Shown: piece after piece, positions 27,465 through 35,149 of the stretch
Layout of the letters: every line of letters starts with the position of its first letter
Numbering within the stretch: position 1 is the stretch's first letter
Origin: Planctomycetota bacterium
GTDB taxonomy: Bacteria; Planctomycetota; SZUA-567; H5-PLA8
Direction of reading: 5' to 3'
DNA: 48,435 nt
NCBI GenBank assembly: GCA_016200135.1
Contig: JACQFI010000058.1
Location: 1 to 48,435, forward strand
Position numbers and translations under genes: made by a program
Notes under the pieces: model-generated
Databases searched by the model: none
What the model saw: the letters and a program-made list of their open reading frames with translations, nothing else
What the model was told of the DNA's origin: nothing

Positions 27465-28154
27465 CTACTCGATCTTCGTGGACATCAGGTAGATCAGCGG
27501 GAAGACGAACATCCAGACCAGGTCGACGAAGTGCCAGTACAGCCCGGCCACTTCCACGTCGATGGGCTTGAACTTCCCGCCCTTGTACTGCAGCGCCAGG
27601 CCCACCAAATAGAAGACGCCTGCGGTGACGTGGAGCATGTGCATGCCCGTCGCGGCGAAGAACGTGCCCCACATCATCGGCAGCACGCCGCCATTGGCGG
27701 CCTTTGCCGGCTGGACCCACTCGTGGATCAGTTCAATCCACTCCCAAGAGTGTAGAACGACGAAGGCCAGCCCGCCCAGCGCCGTCATCATGATCCAGAA
27801 AGATGCCTTGTCGCGCTGCTTCTTGTTCGCCCGGTCGACCGCCAGCACCATCGTCAGCGAGCTCGAGAGCAGCACGAACGTCATGGTCGTGGACTTGAGG
27901 ATGCTCGCCGCATGGAACGGCGTCGGCCACTCGAGGTTCGCCATGCGCACGAAGCTGTACGCGAAGAGCAGCGCCGCGAACGTGATCGAGTCGGAGACGA
28001 TGAAGAGCCACATGCCGAACTTCTTCGAGTGCGCGCCGTAGGGCCGCACGCCACCCCCCCACACGTCGCCCGTCGGCGCCGGCGCGTGGCCATGCCCAGC
28101 GGCAGGCGCAGGCGCGGCCGCATGTTCGGTGGGTTGAATCGTCGCTTCGCTCAA
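27465..28154 (-). CDS. coxC: Cytochrome c oxidase subunit III, second copy
   Basis: A 229-residue heme-copper oxidase subunit III. A His/Pro/Ala-rich N-terminal tail (PAAGHGHAPAPTGD) precedes membrane helices including KFGMWLFIVSDSITFAALLF, FVLLSSSLTMVLAVD and FFAATGMHMLHVTAGVFYL, and ends with GLYWHFVDLVWMFVFPLIYL. GMHxxHV and YWHFVDxVW are subunit III signatures. It starts with TTG (28154), supported by GGGAGG 9 nt upstream, which overlaps the end of the first coxC gene. It matches canonical subunit III better than its upstream paralogue. Confidence 0.9.
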   Translation of the reverse strand: MSEATIQPTEHAAAPAPAAGHGHAPAPTGDVWGGGVRPYGAHSKKFGMWLFIVSDSITFAALLFAYSFVRMANLEWPTPFHAASILKSTTMTFVLLSSSLTMVLAVDRANKKQRDKASFWIMMTALGGLAFVVLHSWEWIELIHEWVQPAKAANGGVLPMMWGTFFAATGMHMLHVTAGVFYLVGLALQYKGGKFKPIDVEVAGLYWHFVDLVWMFVFPLIYLMSTKIE

Positions 28155-28160
28155 AGCCCG

Positions 28161-28841
28161 TTACCTCCCAATGAGAAACAGCCCCAGCAGGAACAGCCAG
28201 ATGAAGTCCATGAAGTGCCAGTACACCGAAGAGAGATCCACCCGCAGGCAACGGCCGTCCACGAGCTTCATGTTGGCCGATCCGCGCCACACATAAAGGA
28301 GCGCCACCATGCCGCCCAGCACGTGCAGCGCGTGGGCGATCGTCAGCAGATAGAAGAAGGAGTGGCTCGGGTTGTCGGAGAAGTAGACCCCCTGCTCGCG
28401 GAGCTGCCACCAGATGCCGATCTGGCCGGCCACGAAACCCAGACCCAGCAGCGTCCCGATCTTCCACCAGGCCGTGAAGCCAGGCAGCGCCTGCCGCTTG
28501 AGGCTCCGCCGCGCGAGTTCCAGCGCCACGCTGCTGCTCACGAGCAACAGCGTGTTCACCCAGATGAGCCCCGGCAGCGGCAGGTCGATCCAATCCTTCT
28601 CGTGGGTGATGCCTTGCCGCACGATGTACGAGCTCGCCAGCGCCGCGAACAGCATCAGGATCGGCGCCAAGCCCACCAGAATACCCGTGTAGTACGCGCG
28701 CCGCGGCACGCGGCGGCCGTGGCCGCCCGCGTCCTCCGGGCCGCGGCCATCGCCGCCGCGACCGGGGGCGCCGCTGCCGGGCCCGCCGGCGCCAAGCGCC
28801 GGCTTTAGCTGCGGTCGTGGTTCAGTCGTGGCCAACGGCAT
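28161..28841 (-). CDS. coxC: Cytochrome c oxidase subunit III, first copy
   Basis: A 226-residue paralogue of subunit III. The N-terminal 45 residues are Gly/Pro/Arg-rich and poorly structured. Helices follow: YYTGILVGLAPILMLFAALAS, LIWVNTLLLVSSSVALELA, FFYLLTIAHALHVLGGMVAL, and VYWHFMDFIWLFLLGLFLIG. YWHFMDFIW and HALHVLGG mark the family. Its start overlaps the 3' end of coxA by 20 bp and the next coxC starts 6 bp after its stop, so all three are likely co-translated. The two copies have diverged and probably form a two-protein subunit III or alternative assemblies. Confidence 0.88.
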   Translation of the reverse strand: MPLATTEPRPQLKPALGAGGPGSGAPGRGGDGRGPEDAGGHGRRVPRRAYYTGILVGLAPILMLFAALASSYIVRQGITHEKDWIDLPLPGLIWVNTLLLVSSSVALELARRSLKRQALPGFTAWWKIGTLLGLGFVAGQIGIWWQLREQGVYFSDNPSHSFFYLLTIAHALHVLGGMVALLYVWRGSANMKLVDGRCLRVDLSSVYWHFMDFIWLFLLGLFLIGR

Positions 28842-30588
28842 GCGCGGGCGCGGCCTCCGGCGGATCGGTCTGCATGATGTAGTCCTTCGAGGCGCCCGGC
28901 ACGCTGTACTCGTACGGATCGTGGTTCACGACCGGCTCGACGCCGCCGAAATTGTCGAACTTGGGCGGCGACGTGGTGATCCACTCGAGCGACGTGCAGT
29001 TCCACGGGTTCTCCGGCGCCACCGGGCCTTTGAACATGCTGTAGAAGAAATTGCATATGAAGATGAGCTGCGCGAGCACCGCCACGAAAGCCGCCGCCGT
29101 GACCATGTTATGCATCGCGGGAATAAACGGATTGCTCAGGAAGGCGTTCTCCATGCCCGAGTAGCGGCGCGGATGGCCCCACAGGCCCATCAGATGCATG
29201 GGGATGAAGACCGAGTACACGCCCACGAACGTCAGCCAGAAGTGCACCTTGCCGAGCGACTCGTTCATGAAGCGCCCGTACATCTTGGGGAACCAGAAGT
29301 AGGTGCCCGCCGCGATCGAGAACATCGCCGCGACGCCCATGATCAGGTGGAAGTGCGCCACCACGAAGTACGTGTCGTGGAAGTAGATGTCCACCGCGTT
29401 CTGGCCCAAAAAGATGCCGCTGATGCCGCCCGAGACGAAGAGCGAGACGAAGCCCAGCGCGAAGAGCATCGCCGAGTTGCAGGTGATGTTGCCCATCCAC
29501 AGCGTGCCCAGCCAGTTGAACGTCTTGATCGCCGAGGGCACGCCGATGGTCATCGTCAGCAGGCTGAACGCCACCGCCACGTACGGGCTCATGCCGCTCT
29601 GGAACATGTGGTGGCCCCAGACGAAGAACCCGATGCCGCCGATGGCGATGATCGCGTACACCATCGCCTTGTAGCCGAAGATCGGCTTGCGCGAGAACGT
29701 CGCCAGGATGTGCGAGACGATCCCCATGCCCGGCAGGATCGCGATGTACACTTCCGGGTGGCCGAAGAACCAGAAGAGGTGCTGGTACAGCAGCGGGCTG
29801 CCGCCCTTGTGGTTCAGTTCCTTGGCGCCGAAGATCACGCCCGCCGGGATGTAGAAGCTCGTGCCAAGATGCCGGTCGAGGATCAGCAGCAGGCCGCCGG
29901 CGAAGAGCACCGCGAAGCTCAGCAGCGCCAGCACCGCCGTAACGAACCACGCCCAGCACGGCAGCGGCATGCGCAGCAGCGTCATGCCGCGCGCGCGCAG
30001 GTCCAGCGTCGTGACAATAAAGTTGATCGCGCCCACCAGCGAGGCCAGGCAGAAGATCGCGATGCTGCCTACCCACAGCGTCTGGCCCCAGCCCATGCCT
30101 TCCGTGGTGCTGTTGATCGCGCTCAGCGGCGGGTAGCCGGTCCAGCCCGAGACCGGTGCGCCGCCCGGCACGAAGAACGCGGCCAGCAGCGTGATGAAGG
30201 AGAGCAGCGTCAGCCAGAAGGAGAGCATGTTCAAGCGCGGGAACGCCATGTCCACCGCGCCGATCTGGATCGGGAGGAAGTAGTTCCCGAACCCGCCCAA
30301 TGGCGCCGTCGTCAGCACCATAAAGACCAGGATCGTCCCGTGCATGGTGAGGACTTGCAGGTACGTGTCCGGGCTGAGGAACATGTGCTGCGGGTCGTAG
30401 GTCGCCAGGTGCCAGCGGAACATCAGCGAGAGCGTCAGCCCGATCACCACCGCCACCACGGCCAGCATATAATACTGCTTTCCGATGACCTTATGGTCGG
30501 TGCTGAAGACGTACTTCCAGATGAACTGGGTAGGTTCCTGGTGCACGTGGACTTCGTGTTCTTCATCGACCTCGTGTGCAACCGACAT
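28822..30588 (-). CDS. coxA: Cytochrome c oxidase subunit I (aa3/A1 type)
   Basis: The catalytic subunit: it reduces O2 to water at heme a3/CuB and pumps protons. Low-spin heme ligands are His83 (TMHGT) and His414, with heme a3 ligand His412 (AHFHL). CuB ligands are His277 with cross-linked Tyr281 (GHPEVY) and His326/His327 (WGHHMF). Glu279 of HPEVY and Asp113 of GAVDMAFPR mark the D proton channel, and Lys355 (PSAIKTFNW) the K channel, so this is an A1-type enzyme. A hydrophilic His/Glu-rich N-terminus and a C-terminal tail of about 60 residues extend it to 588. GAGGAGG lies upstream of ATG 30588. Confidence 0.97.
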   Translation of the reverse strand: MSVAHEVDEEHEVHVHQEPTQFIWKYVFSTDHKVIGKQYYMLAVVAVVIGLTLSLMFRWHLATYDPQHMFLSPDTYLQVLTMHGTILVFMVLTTAPLGGFGNYFLPIQIGAVDMAFPRLNMLSFWLTLLSFITLLAAFFVPGGAPVSGWTGYPPLSAINSTTEGMGWGQTLWVGSIAIFCLASLVGAINFIVTTLDLRARGMTLLRMPLPCWAWFVTAVLALLSFAVLFAGGLLLILDRHLGTSFYIPAGVIFGAKELNHKGGSPLLYQHLFWFFGHPEVYIAILPGMGIVSHILATFSRKPIFGYKAMVYAIIAIGGIGFFVWGHHMFQSGMSPYVAVAFSLLTMTIGVPSAIKTFNWLGTLWMGNITCNSAMLFALGFVSLFVSGGISGIFLGQNAVDIYFHDTYFVVAHFHLIMGVAAMFSIAAGTYFWFPKMYGRFMNESLGKVHFWLTFVGVYSVFIPMHLMGLWGHPRRYSGMENAFLSNPFIPAMHNMVTAAAFVAVLAQLIFICNFFYSMFKGPVAPENPWNCTSLEWITTSPPKFDNFGGVEPVVNHDPYEYSVPGASKDYIMQTDPPEAAPAHAVGHD

Positions 30589-30643
30589 CCCCGATCCTCC
30601 TCAAGCTGTCGCTAAGCCGCTGCGAACACCTCTCGCCGTTAAA

Positions 30644-31717
30644 TCAATGGTACGACTTCGCGTCCTCGGACGCCTTCTTGGCCCACGCGTCGTACTCCTC
30701 GGGCGAGAGCACTTCCATCTCCCCGCGCATGGTGTAATGCCCGTTCCCGCACAGCTCCGCGCAAGGCGATTCGTACGTCGTCTTGTAGACCTTCAGTTCG
30801 CCGATCTCTTCTTCGATCGAGTAACGCACCGTCCATTCCTTCTTGGCGTCGTAGTGGCTCACTTCGACGGTGCTCAACTCCCAGCGCTTCTTCGGCGTCT
30901 CGATGACCTTGATCTTCGCCTTGCTCGTATCCACCGCGATGCCGTGCTCTTCGAATTGGGCCTTCACCGCGTTCACTCCGCTATCGTCTTTCGCGTCCAG
31001 GGTTGAGGCCGCCACGCCGGCCAACTTGAACATCAGCATGCCGTCGTGATCGATCTTGAAGGGAATCTTGATCTCCAGGCCCGGCACCGCGTCCTGCTTC
31101 ACGCGCAGCTCGCGCACGAAGAAACTGTGGATCACGTCGCGCGAGCGGATCAGGACCACGATGTCGCGGCCGTACGGGACCCGCAGCGTGCCTTCCACCA
31201 CGTCGTCCTTGGCGTACTTGTCGTTCTCGAAGTCCACGCCCAGGTAGTTCTGGCTCGTGTCGTCCACCAGCGAAGGCGAACGCTCGCCGAACTTGCCGTC
31301 GTTGCCCGGATAGCGGTAGTACCACTTGTACTGCTGCCCGTTCACTTCGATCTCGGTCGAACCCTTCGGTTCGTCCTTGAGGTGCATGTCCGCCCAGACG
31401 CCCTGGCCCATTAGGTTCAGGCCGACAAAGAGCACGCCCGACCCGAAGATTGAGGCCCATTCGACCAACGCGTTGCCATGAACGTACGTCGCCTTCTGGC
31501 CCTTGCTCTGATACTTCCAGATCATCCAGGCGAGAGCGATCTGCGCGAGGCTGAAGATCACGCCGGTGATGTACATCGTGAGCACGATCTGGTCGTCGAT
31601 CACCTTCCCGTGCACCGAGATCAGATTCGGCATCATGTTATGCGCGCGAACGATAAAGGGGACCACCGTGCCCAAGACCAGCGCGAATAACGCGACCACC
31701 ATCAGTAGAGGTTGCAT
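30644..31717 (-). CDS. coxB: Cytochrome c oxidase subunit II with an enlarged CuA domain
   Basis: Accepts electrons from cytochrome c at a binuclear CuA centre and passes them to subunit I. Hydrophobic helices near 5-23 and 46-67 (plus a possible third near 84-104) precede the periplasmic cupredoxin domain. CuA ligands are complete: His197 (DVIHSFF), Cys319, Glu321, Cys323, His327 and Met330 (CAELCGNGHYTM). The distance from the first His to the first Cys is 122 residues against about 35 in ordinary subunit II. That implies an insertion of some 85 residues (about 232-316) inside the cupredoxin fold. There is no fused cytochrome c domain. AGGAG lies about 9 nt upstream of the ATG, and a 25-bp dyad lies 27 nt upstream. 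It is the first gene of the operon. Confidence 0.94.
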   Translation of the reverse strand: MQPLLMVVALFALVLGTVVPFIVRAHNMMPNLISVHGKVIDDQIVLTMYITGVIFSLAQIALAWMIWKYQSKGQKATYVHGNALVEWASIFGSGVLFVGLNLMGQGVWADMHLKDEPKGSTEIEVNGQQYKWYYRYPGNDGKFGERSPSLVDDTSQNYLGVDFENDKYAKDDVVEGTLRVPYGRDIVVLIRSRDVIHSFFVRELRVKQDAVPGLEIKIPFKIDHDGMLMFKLAGVAASTLDAKDDSGVNAVKAQFEEHGIAVDTSKAKIKVIETPKKRWELSTVEVSHYDAKKEWTVRYSIEEEIGELKVYKTTYESPCAELCGNGHYTMRGEMEVLSPEEYDAWAKKASEDAKSYH

Positions 31718-32216
31718 CCTGTGAAGGCTCCTGAAGTGTAACTCAGTTCAAGGCGCGCGCCTGAACTGCGCGCGCCCGACCAGTTTAGGAACGTCGAATG
31801 GCGTGTGCCCCATCCTTACTGGAACGCCTAATTTTATCAATCGAAAATGCAGGTACCGAACATAGAGATTATCCGCAGCGCTACAAAGCAATTGCCCTTC
31901 CAAAGATAGCCTTCCTAAACAGGCTGAAACGGAAAACCTTCGGGCACTCATAAGTATCGCCGCTAAAGGATGATAGCCAATCGGCTCCAATTCGGATTCC
32001 CGACCCTAAAATCCAGCGCCGAAATGCGGACATCTTCATCCAGGATTTCGCGTACCCAAACGACCCACTGGCTGGCCCTTCGGCGTCAAAGCGCTGCCGC
32101 GATTTAGAAGGGGTACGTAGCCAGCCGCGGGGTCTTCTTGCGCTCTTTTCGTATCGGCCTTGACCCTCAATAGGAATTCCATTACTTCCGTTCTCGTCTC
32201 AAGTTCCGGAGCCTGA
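31718..32216. other. 499-bp divergent intergenic region between coxB and the antiporter
   Basis: Its left end holds the dyad at 31744-31768. The middle (about 31790-32010) is noticeably AT-richer than the surroundings. An 80-codon TTG-started minus frame (31990-31748) exists but has no ribosome site or recognisable motif. It is treated as non-coding or a decayed remnant. Confidence 0.5.
31744..31768. promoter_or_regulatory. 25-bp dyad upstream of coxB
   Basis: CAGTTCA, one unpaired A, then GGCGCGCGCC and TGAACTG form a near-perfect palindrome (12 bp per arm, one bulge). It sits 27 nt before the coxB ATG. It could be an operator or a leader hairpin controlling the oxidase operon. A competing pair AACTG/CAGTT overlaps its upstream side. 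Confidence 0.45.
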
Positions 32217-34370
32217 ATGGACCCGCAGGTCGCCTTTTTACTCCAGTTAGCCCTTATCCTTGCCACGGCACGCGCGTTGGGCGAACTCCTGCGCCTGATC
32301 AACCAGCCGCCGGTGCTCGGCGAACTGATGGCAGGCATCGTGCTCGGGCCCACGGTGCTCGGCGCGCTCTGGCCCGACGGTTTTCACGCGCTCTTCTCCG
32401 ATACCGCCCATCTGCAGACGCTCTCCATCATCGGCCTGGCCCTCCTGATGCTGCTGACCGGCCTCGAGACCGACGTGCGCATGCTCCGGAACCTGGGCCG
32501 CGCGGCCTTCATGGCCTCTTTCTTCGGCATGCTGATCCCGTTCGCCTCCGGCCTGGCGCTCGGCGGGCTGCTTCCGGAGGCCTACGCTCCGGGAAAAGTG
32601 CAGCGCCTCGCGCTGATGCTCTTCATGGGCACCGCCATGGGCATCTCCGCCATGCCCGTGATCGCCAAGATCCTCATCGACCTCCAGATGATCAAGCGCG
32701 ACTTCGGCCTGCTCACGCTCAGCGCCGCCGTCGTGGACGACACCGTCGGCTGGATCGTGCTCGCCGTGATCTCGGGCCTGGTCACCACCGGCAGCTTCGA
32801 GCCCGACCACGTTTTCCGGACGCTCCTGTGGCTCGCGGCCTTTCTGGCCTTCGCGCGCTATGCGCTCTACCCCGTGCTGCGCCTGGCGCTCCCGCATCTC
32901 GATAACGTCATGCGCATGCCAGGCGGCGAGCTGGTCGTCATCTTCTGCGTCACCATGCTCTGCGCGGGCTTCACCGAAGCGATCCACGTGCACGCCGTCT
33001 TCGGCGCATTCGTCGCGGGGGTGGTCTTCCGCCAGTGTCCCACGCTCGCCAGCGAGAGCCTCGGCAAACTCGAGAGCGTCACCATGTCCCTCTTCGCGCC
33101 GCTCTTCTTCGGCGTCGTCGGCCTGGGCGTCGATCTCTGGAAGATCCAGGGCTTCTGGCTGCCCGTCCTGGTGATCTCGATCGCCATCGCCGGCAAAATC
33201 GCCGGCTGTTTCCTCGGCGGCATCCTCGGCCGGCAGAACCGCTGGATGGCGCTGGCGCTGGGCTTCTGCATGAGCGCCCGGGGCGCGATGGGCCTCGTCG
33301 TCGCCAAGGTGGGCCACGAACTCGGCATCCTCGACGTCGAACTCTACTCCTGCATCGTCCTCATGGCCGTGGTCACCTCTTTCCTCGCGCCGATCCTGAT
33401 CAAACTCATCGCCCACAAAATCCCGCTCAACGAAGACGAGAAGCAGCGCGAAAAGAGTTCCGAGGGCCGCTTCGTGCCCACGGGCCAGCTCAAGATCCTC
33501 GTCCCCGCCTCCGGCGGCCCCAACGCGCTCCTCGGCGGCCACCTCGCCGCGCACCTCTGCCGCACCGACGGCGACCGCTGCACCGCCCTCTACGTCGAAC
33601 CCGAACCGCTCTCGTGGTGGCAGGGGCTCGCCGGCAGCGGGCGCGGCAAACGCCACATCGACGCCGAAGCCGTCTTCAAGAACCTGAAGGAAGCCGCCGG
33701 CGCCTTCGCCGCCCGGCTTACTCCGCGCAAGACGCCCGTGCAGGAGAGCGTCTCCGCGACGATCCTCGCCGAAGCCGCCAAGGGCTGCCACTTCCTGGTC
33801 ATGGGCGCCTCGGGCGAAGGCCACCCGGTCTACGACCCGTTCATCGCCGAGATCGTCAAGAAATGTCCCTGCCACCTCGTGGTCGTCGCCGGCCGCGAAG
33901 GCCAGACCGATACGCCCAAGCCCATGAAACGCATTCTCGTGCCGACCAACGGCAGCTACGTCTCCGACGCCGCCTTCGACCTCGCCGCCGCCTACGCCGA
34001 GGCCGCCGGCGCCGCGCTGAGCGTCCTCTACGTCTCGGAGAGCCGCAACGTCAACCCGCTCCTGCCCGCCGCCGCCATCAGCCCGCTCGGCGAACACGTC
34101 GCCGACATGATGCGCGTGACGCTCAAGGAACAGTTCAGCGAACGCTTCCCCCACCCCGAGCGCCTTGAATGCCACGTGCGCGAAGGCGAGTCCGTGATCT
34201 CGGGCCTGGTCGATGAAGTCCACCGCGGCCAATACGATCTGGTGGTGCTCGGCGCCGAAAACAAGAGCCTGGTCGAACGCCTCTACCTGGGCCCGAACAT
34301 CGAAGCCGCGATGCTCGAAGTCCCCTGCGCCGTCGCAATCCTAATCCCGAAGGTGGGCGCCAAACGCTGA
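32217..34370 (+). CDS. CPA2-family cation/proton antiporter with UspA-like tail
   Basis: A 717-residue fusion. The first roughly 400 residues form a membrane domain of about 12 helices typical of NhaS3/NapA/KefB-type exchangers, with LALLMLLTGLETD, TAMGISAMPVIAKIL and the paired aspartates AAVVDDTVGW that carry cation and proton. MSARGAMGLVVAKVG lies near the end of the domain. The rest contains two UspA-like domains (ILVPASGG to HFLVMGASGEGHP; KRILVPTNGSYVSDAAF to DLVVLGAENKS). These may bind nucleotide and gate transport. KefB-type RCK domains are absent. GGAG lies 5-6 nt before the ATG. The ion (Na+ or K+) is not determinable. Confidence 0.92.
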   Translation: MDPQVAFLLQLALILATARALGELLRLINQPPVLGELMAGIVLGPTVLGALWPDGFHALFSDTAHLQTLSIIGLALLMLLTGLETDVRMLRNLGRAAFMASFFGMLIPFASGLALGGLLPEAYAPGKVQRLALMLFMGTAMGISAMPVIAKILIDLQMIKRDFGLLTLSAAVVDDTVGWIVLAVISGLVTTGSFEPDHVFRTLLWLAAFLAFARYALYPVLRLALPHLDNVMRMPGGELVVIFCVTMLCAGFTEAIHVHAVFGAFVAGVVFRQCPTLASESLGKLESVTMSLFAPLFFGVVGLGVDLWKIQGFWLPVLVISIAIAGKIAGCFLGGILGRQNRWMALALGFCMSARGAMGLVVAKVGHELGILDVELYSCIVLMAVVTSFLAPILIKLIAHKIPLNEDEKQREKSSEGRFVPTGQLKILVPASGGPNALLGGHLAAHLCRTDGDRCTALYVEPEPLSWWQGLAGSGRGKRHIDAEAVFKNLKEAAGAFAARLTPRKTPVQESVSATILAEAAKGCHFLVMGASGEGHPVYDPFIAEIVKKCPCHLVVVAGREGQTDTPKPMKRILVPTNGSYVSDAAFDLAAAYAEAAGAALSVLYVSESRNVNPLLPAAAISPLGEHVADMMRVTLKEQFSERFPHPERLECHVREGESVISGLVDEVHRGQYDLVVLGAENKSLVERLYLGPNIEAAMLEVPCAVAILIPKVGAKR

Positions 34371-34381
34371 ACGGCCTTCAC

Positions 34382-34397
34382 CACGAAGACACAAAGA
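34382..34397. repeat. Two octamers CACGAAGA / CACAAAGA
   Basis: Two 8-bp near-copies just after the antiporter stop, preceded by TTCAC and followed by a looser AACGGCGAGAAG. One of seven short near-tandem islands in the window. Confidence 0.5.
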
Positions 34398-34434
34398 ACG
34401 GCGAGAAGCATCACTACCCACCTTAAACAGAAAC

Positions 34435-34688
34435 GCCCCTTCCCTATTTCGGGAAGAGTTGCATCACCGGATTTGCAATCGAATTCCGACGGACCCCGCA
34501 GGGGTCACAGAAATTAGCCGGGGGTTGAGACCGGGAGGTCGATACCCTCGGACAGATCGTTCAAACCGCCCCTTCACCCCGGCAGGGGCGACAGAAGAAT
34601 TCGCATGAGCGCCGCGAAATGCTCAGCGACCCCTGTCGTGGTCAAAAACTTCGCTGCAAGTCCGGTGATGCAGCCTTAGGGAAGGGGC
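34435..34688. mobile_element. MITE-like imperfect palindrome, 254 bp, no gene
   Basis: Terminal inverted repeats GCCCCTTCCCTA (34435-34446) and TAGGGAAGGGGC (34677-34688) match over 12 bp. An inner pair, TGCATCACCGGA (34460-34471) and TCCGGTGATGCA (34661-34672), also matches over 12 bp. Smaller hairpins (GACCCC-GCA-GGGGTC; CCCC-GGCA-GGGG) lie inside. It fills most of the 410-bp gap between the antiporter and the membrane-protein cluster. There is no coding potential and no obvious target-site duplication. Confidence 0.7.
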
Positions 34689-34768
34689 CGGGGGGTTAGG
34701 TACTGTTCGGCACCATCGAAAGATTACGTAACCACAAATCAGAGCGCCCGGTTTCTTGCTGGACTGCG

Positions 34769-34774
34769 TATAAT
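34769..34774 (+). promoter_or_regulatory. Consensus -10 box 6 nt before the ATG
   Basis: A perfect TATAAT lies so close to the ATG at 34781 that transcription should begin at or within a base or two of the start codon. No ribosome site is visible, which suggests a leaderless mRNA. The -35 region is not convincing. Confidence 0.5.
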
Positions 34775-34780
34775 GCCGGC

Positions 34781-35149
34781 ATGACCGACGTCCCCAAAGC
34801 GGCAGGCCCGCGCACACGCCTGCTCATGGTCGCGGCCATGCTGCTCGTGGCCGTCCTCTCCCTCTGGGCCAACACCCGCGAACGCATCTGGCATCCGCAG
34901 AACGATCCCAACCGCTGGACCGTCACCTACGGCTGGCCGCTGCGCGTGCTCCAGACCGACGAAGTGGTGCGCGAGAACGGGAAGGAGCTGGTGCTCAACG
35001 CCAGTTCTGAGCCCTTCGGGGCGGCCCTGCAGACCATGGACTACGCGAGCTTCGCCGCCGACCTCCTGCTGGCCTGCGCCGCAATCGGCCTTACGGCCTA
35101 TGTGGGCGAACGCCTCCACCGCCGCCGCGAGGCCAAAAGCCATGCTTGA
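34781..35149 (+). CDS. Small two-helix membrane protein (module 1 of the cluster)
   Basis: A 122-residue protein: an N-terminal helix (LLMVAAMLLVAVLSLWAN), an outside loop with VTYGWPLRVLQ, a second helix (FAADLLLACAAIGLTAYVGE) and a basic end HRRREAKSHA. This helix / YGWP loop / helix / RRRE layout recurs in the next two genes and is common among small Planctomycetota membrane proteins. Function is unknown. It is the first gene of a tight four-gene run; its stop overlaps the next start by 8 bp. The start sits next to TATAAT and lacks a ribosome site. Confidence 0.75.
   Translation: MTDVPKAAGPRTRLLMVAAMLLVAVLSLWANTRERIWHPQNDPNRWTVTYGWPLRVLQTDEVVRENGKELVLNASSEPFGAALQTMDYASFAADLLLACAAIGLTAYVGERLHRRREAKSHA

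Noticed and set aside
28828..30615. Plus-strand frame of 595 codons opposite coxA
   Set aside because: Arg/His/Asp/Glu-rich translation without a fold; coxA on the other strand has every metal ligand.
31748..31990. 80-codon minus-strand frame upstream of coxB
   Set aside because: It starts with TTG, lacks a ribosome site, has no motif and overlaps the dyad and AT-rich stretch. It may be a decayed gene fragment but cannot be supported.
32247..34232. Minus-strand frame of 661 codons opposite the antiporter
   Set aside because: Asp/Glu/His/Gly-rich shadow; the plus strand encodes recognisable helices and UspA motifs.
34435..34688. CRISPR array or riboswitch in the antiporter downstream gap
   Set aside because: Repeats are inverted, not direct with unique spacers, and no known aptamer consensus was recognised.
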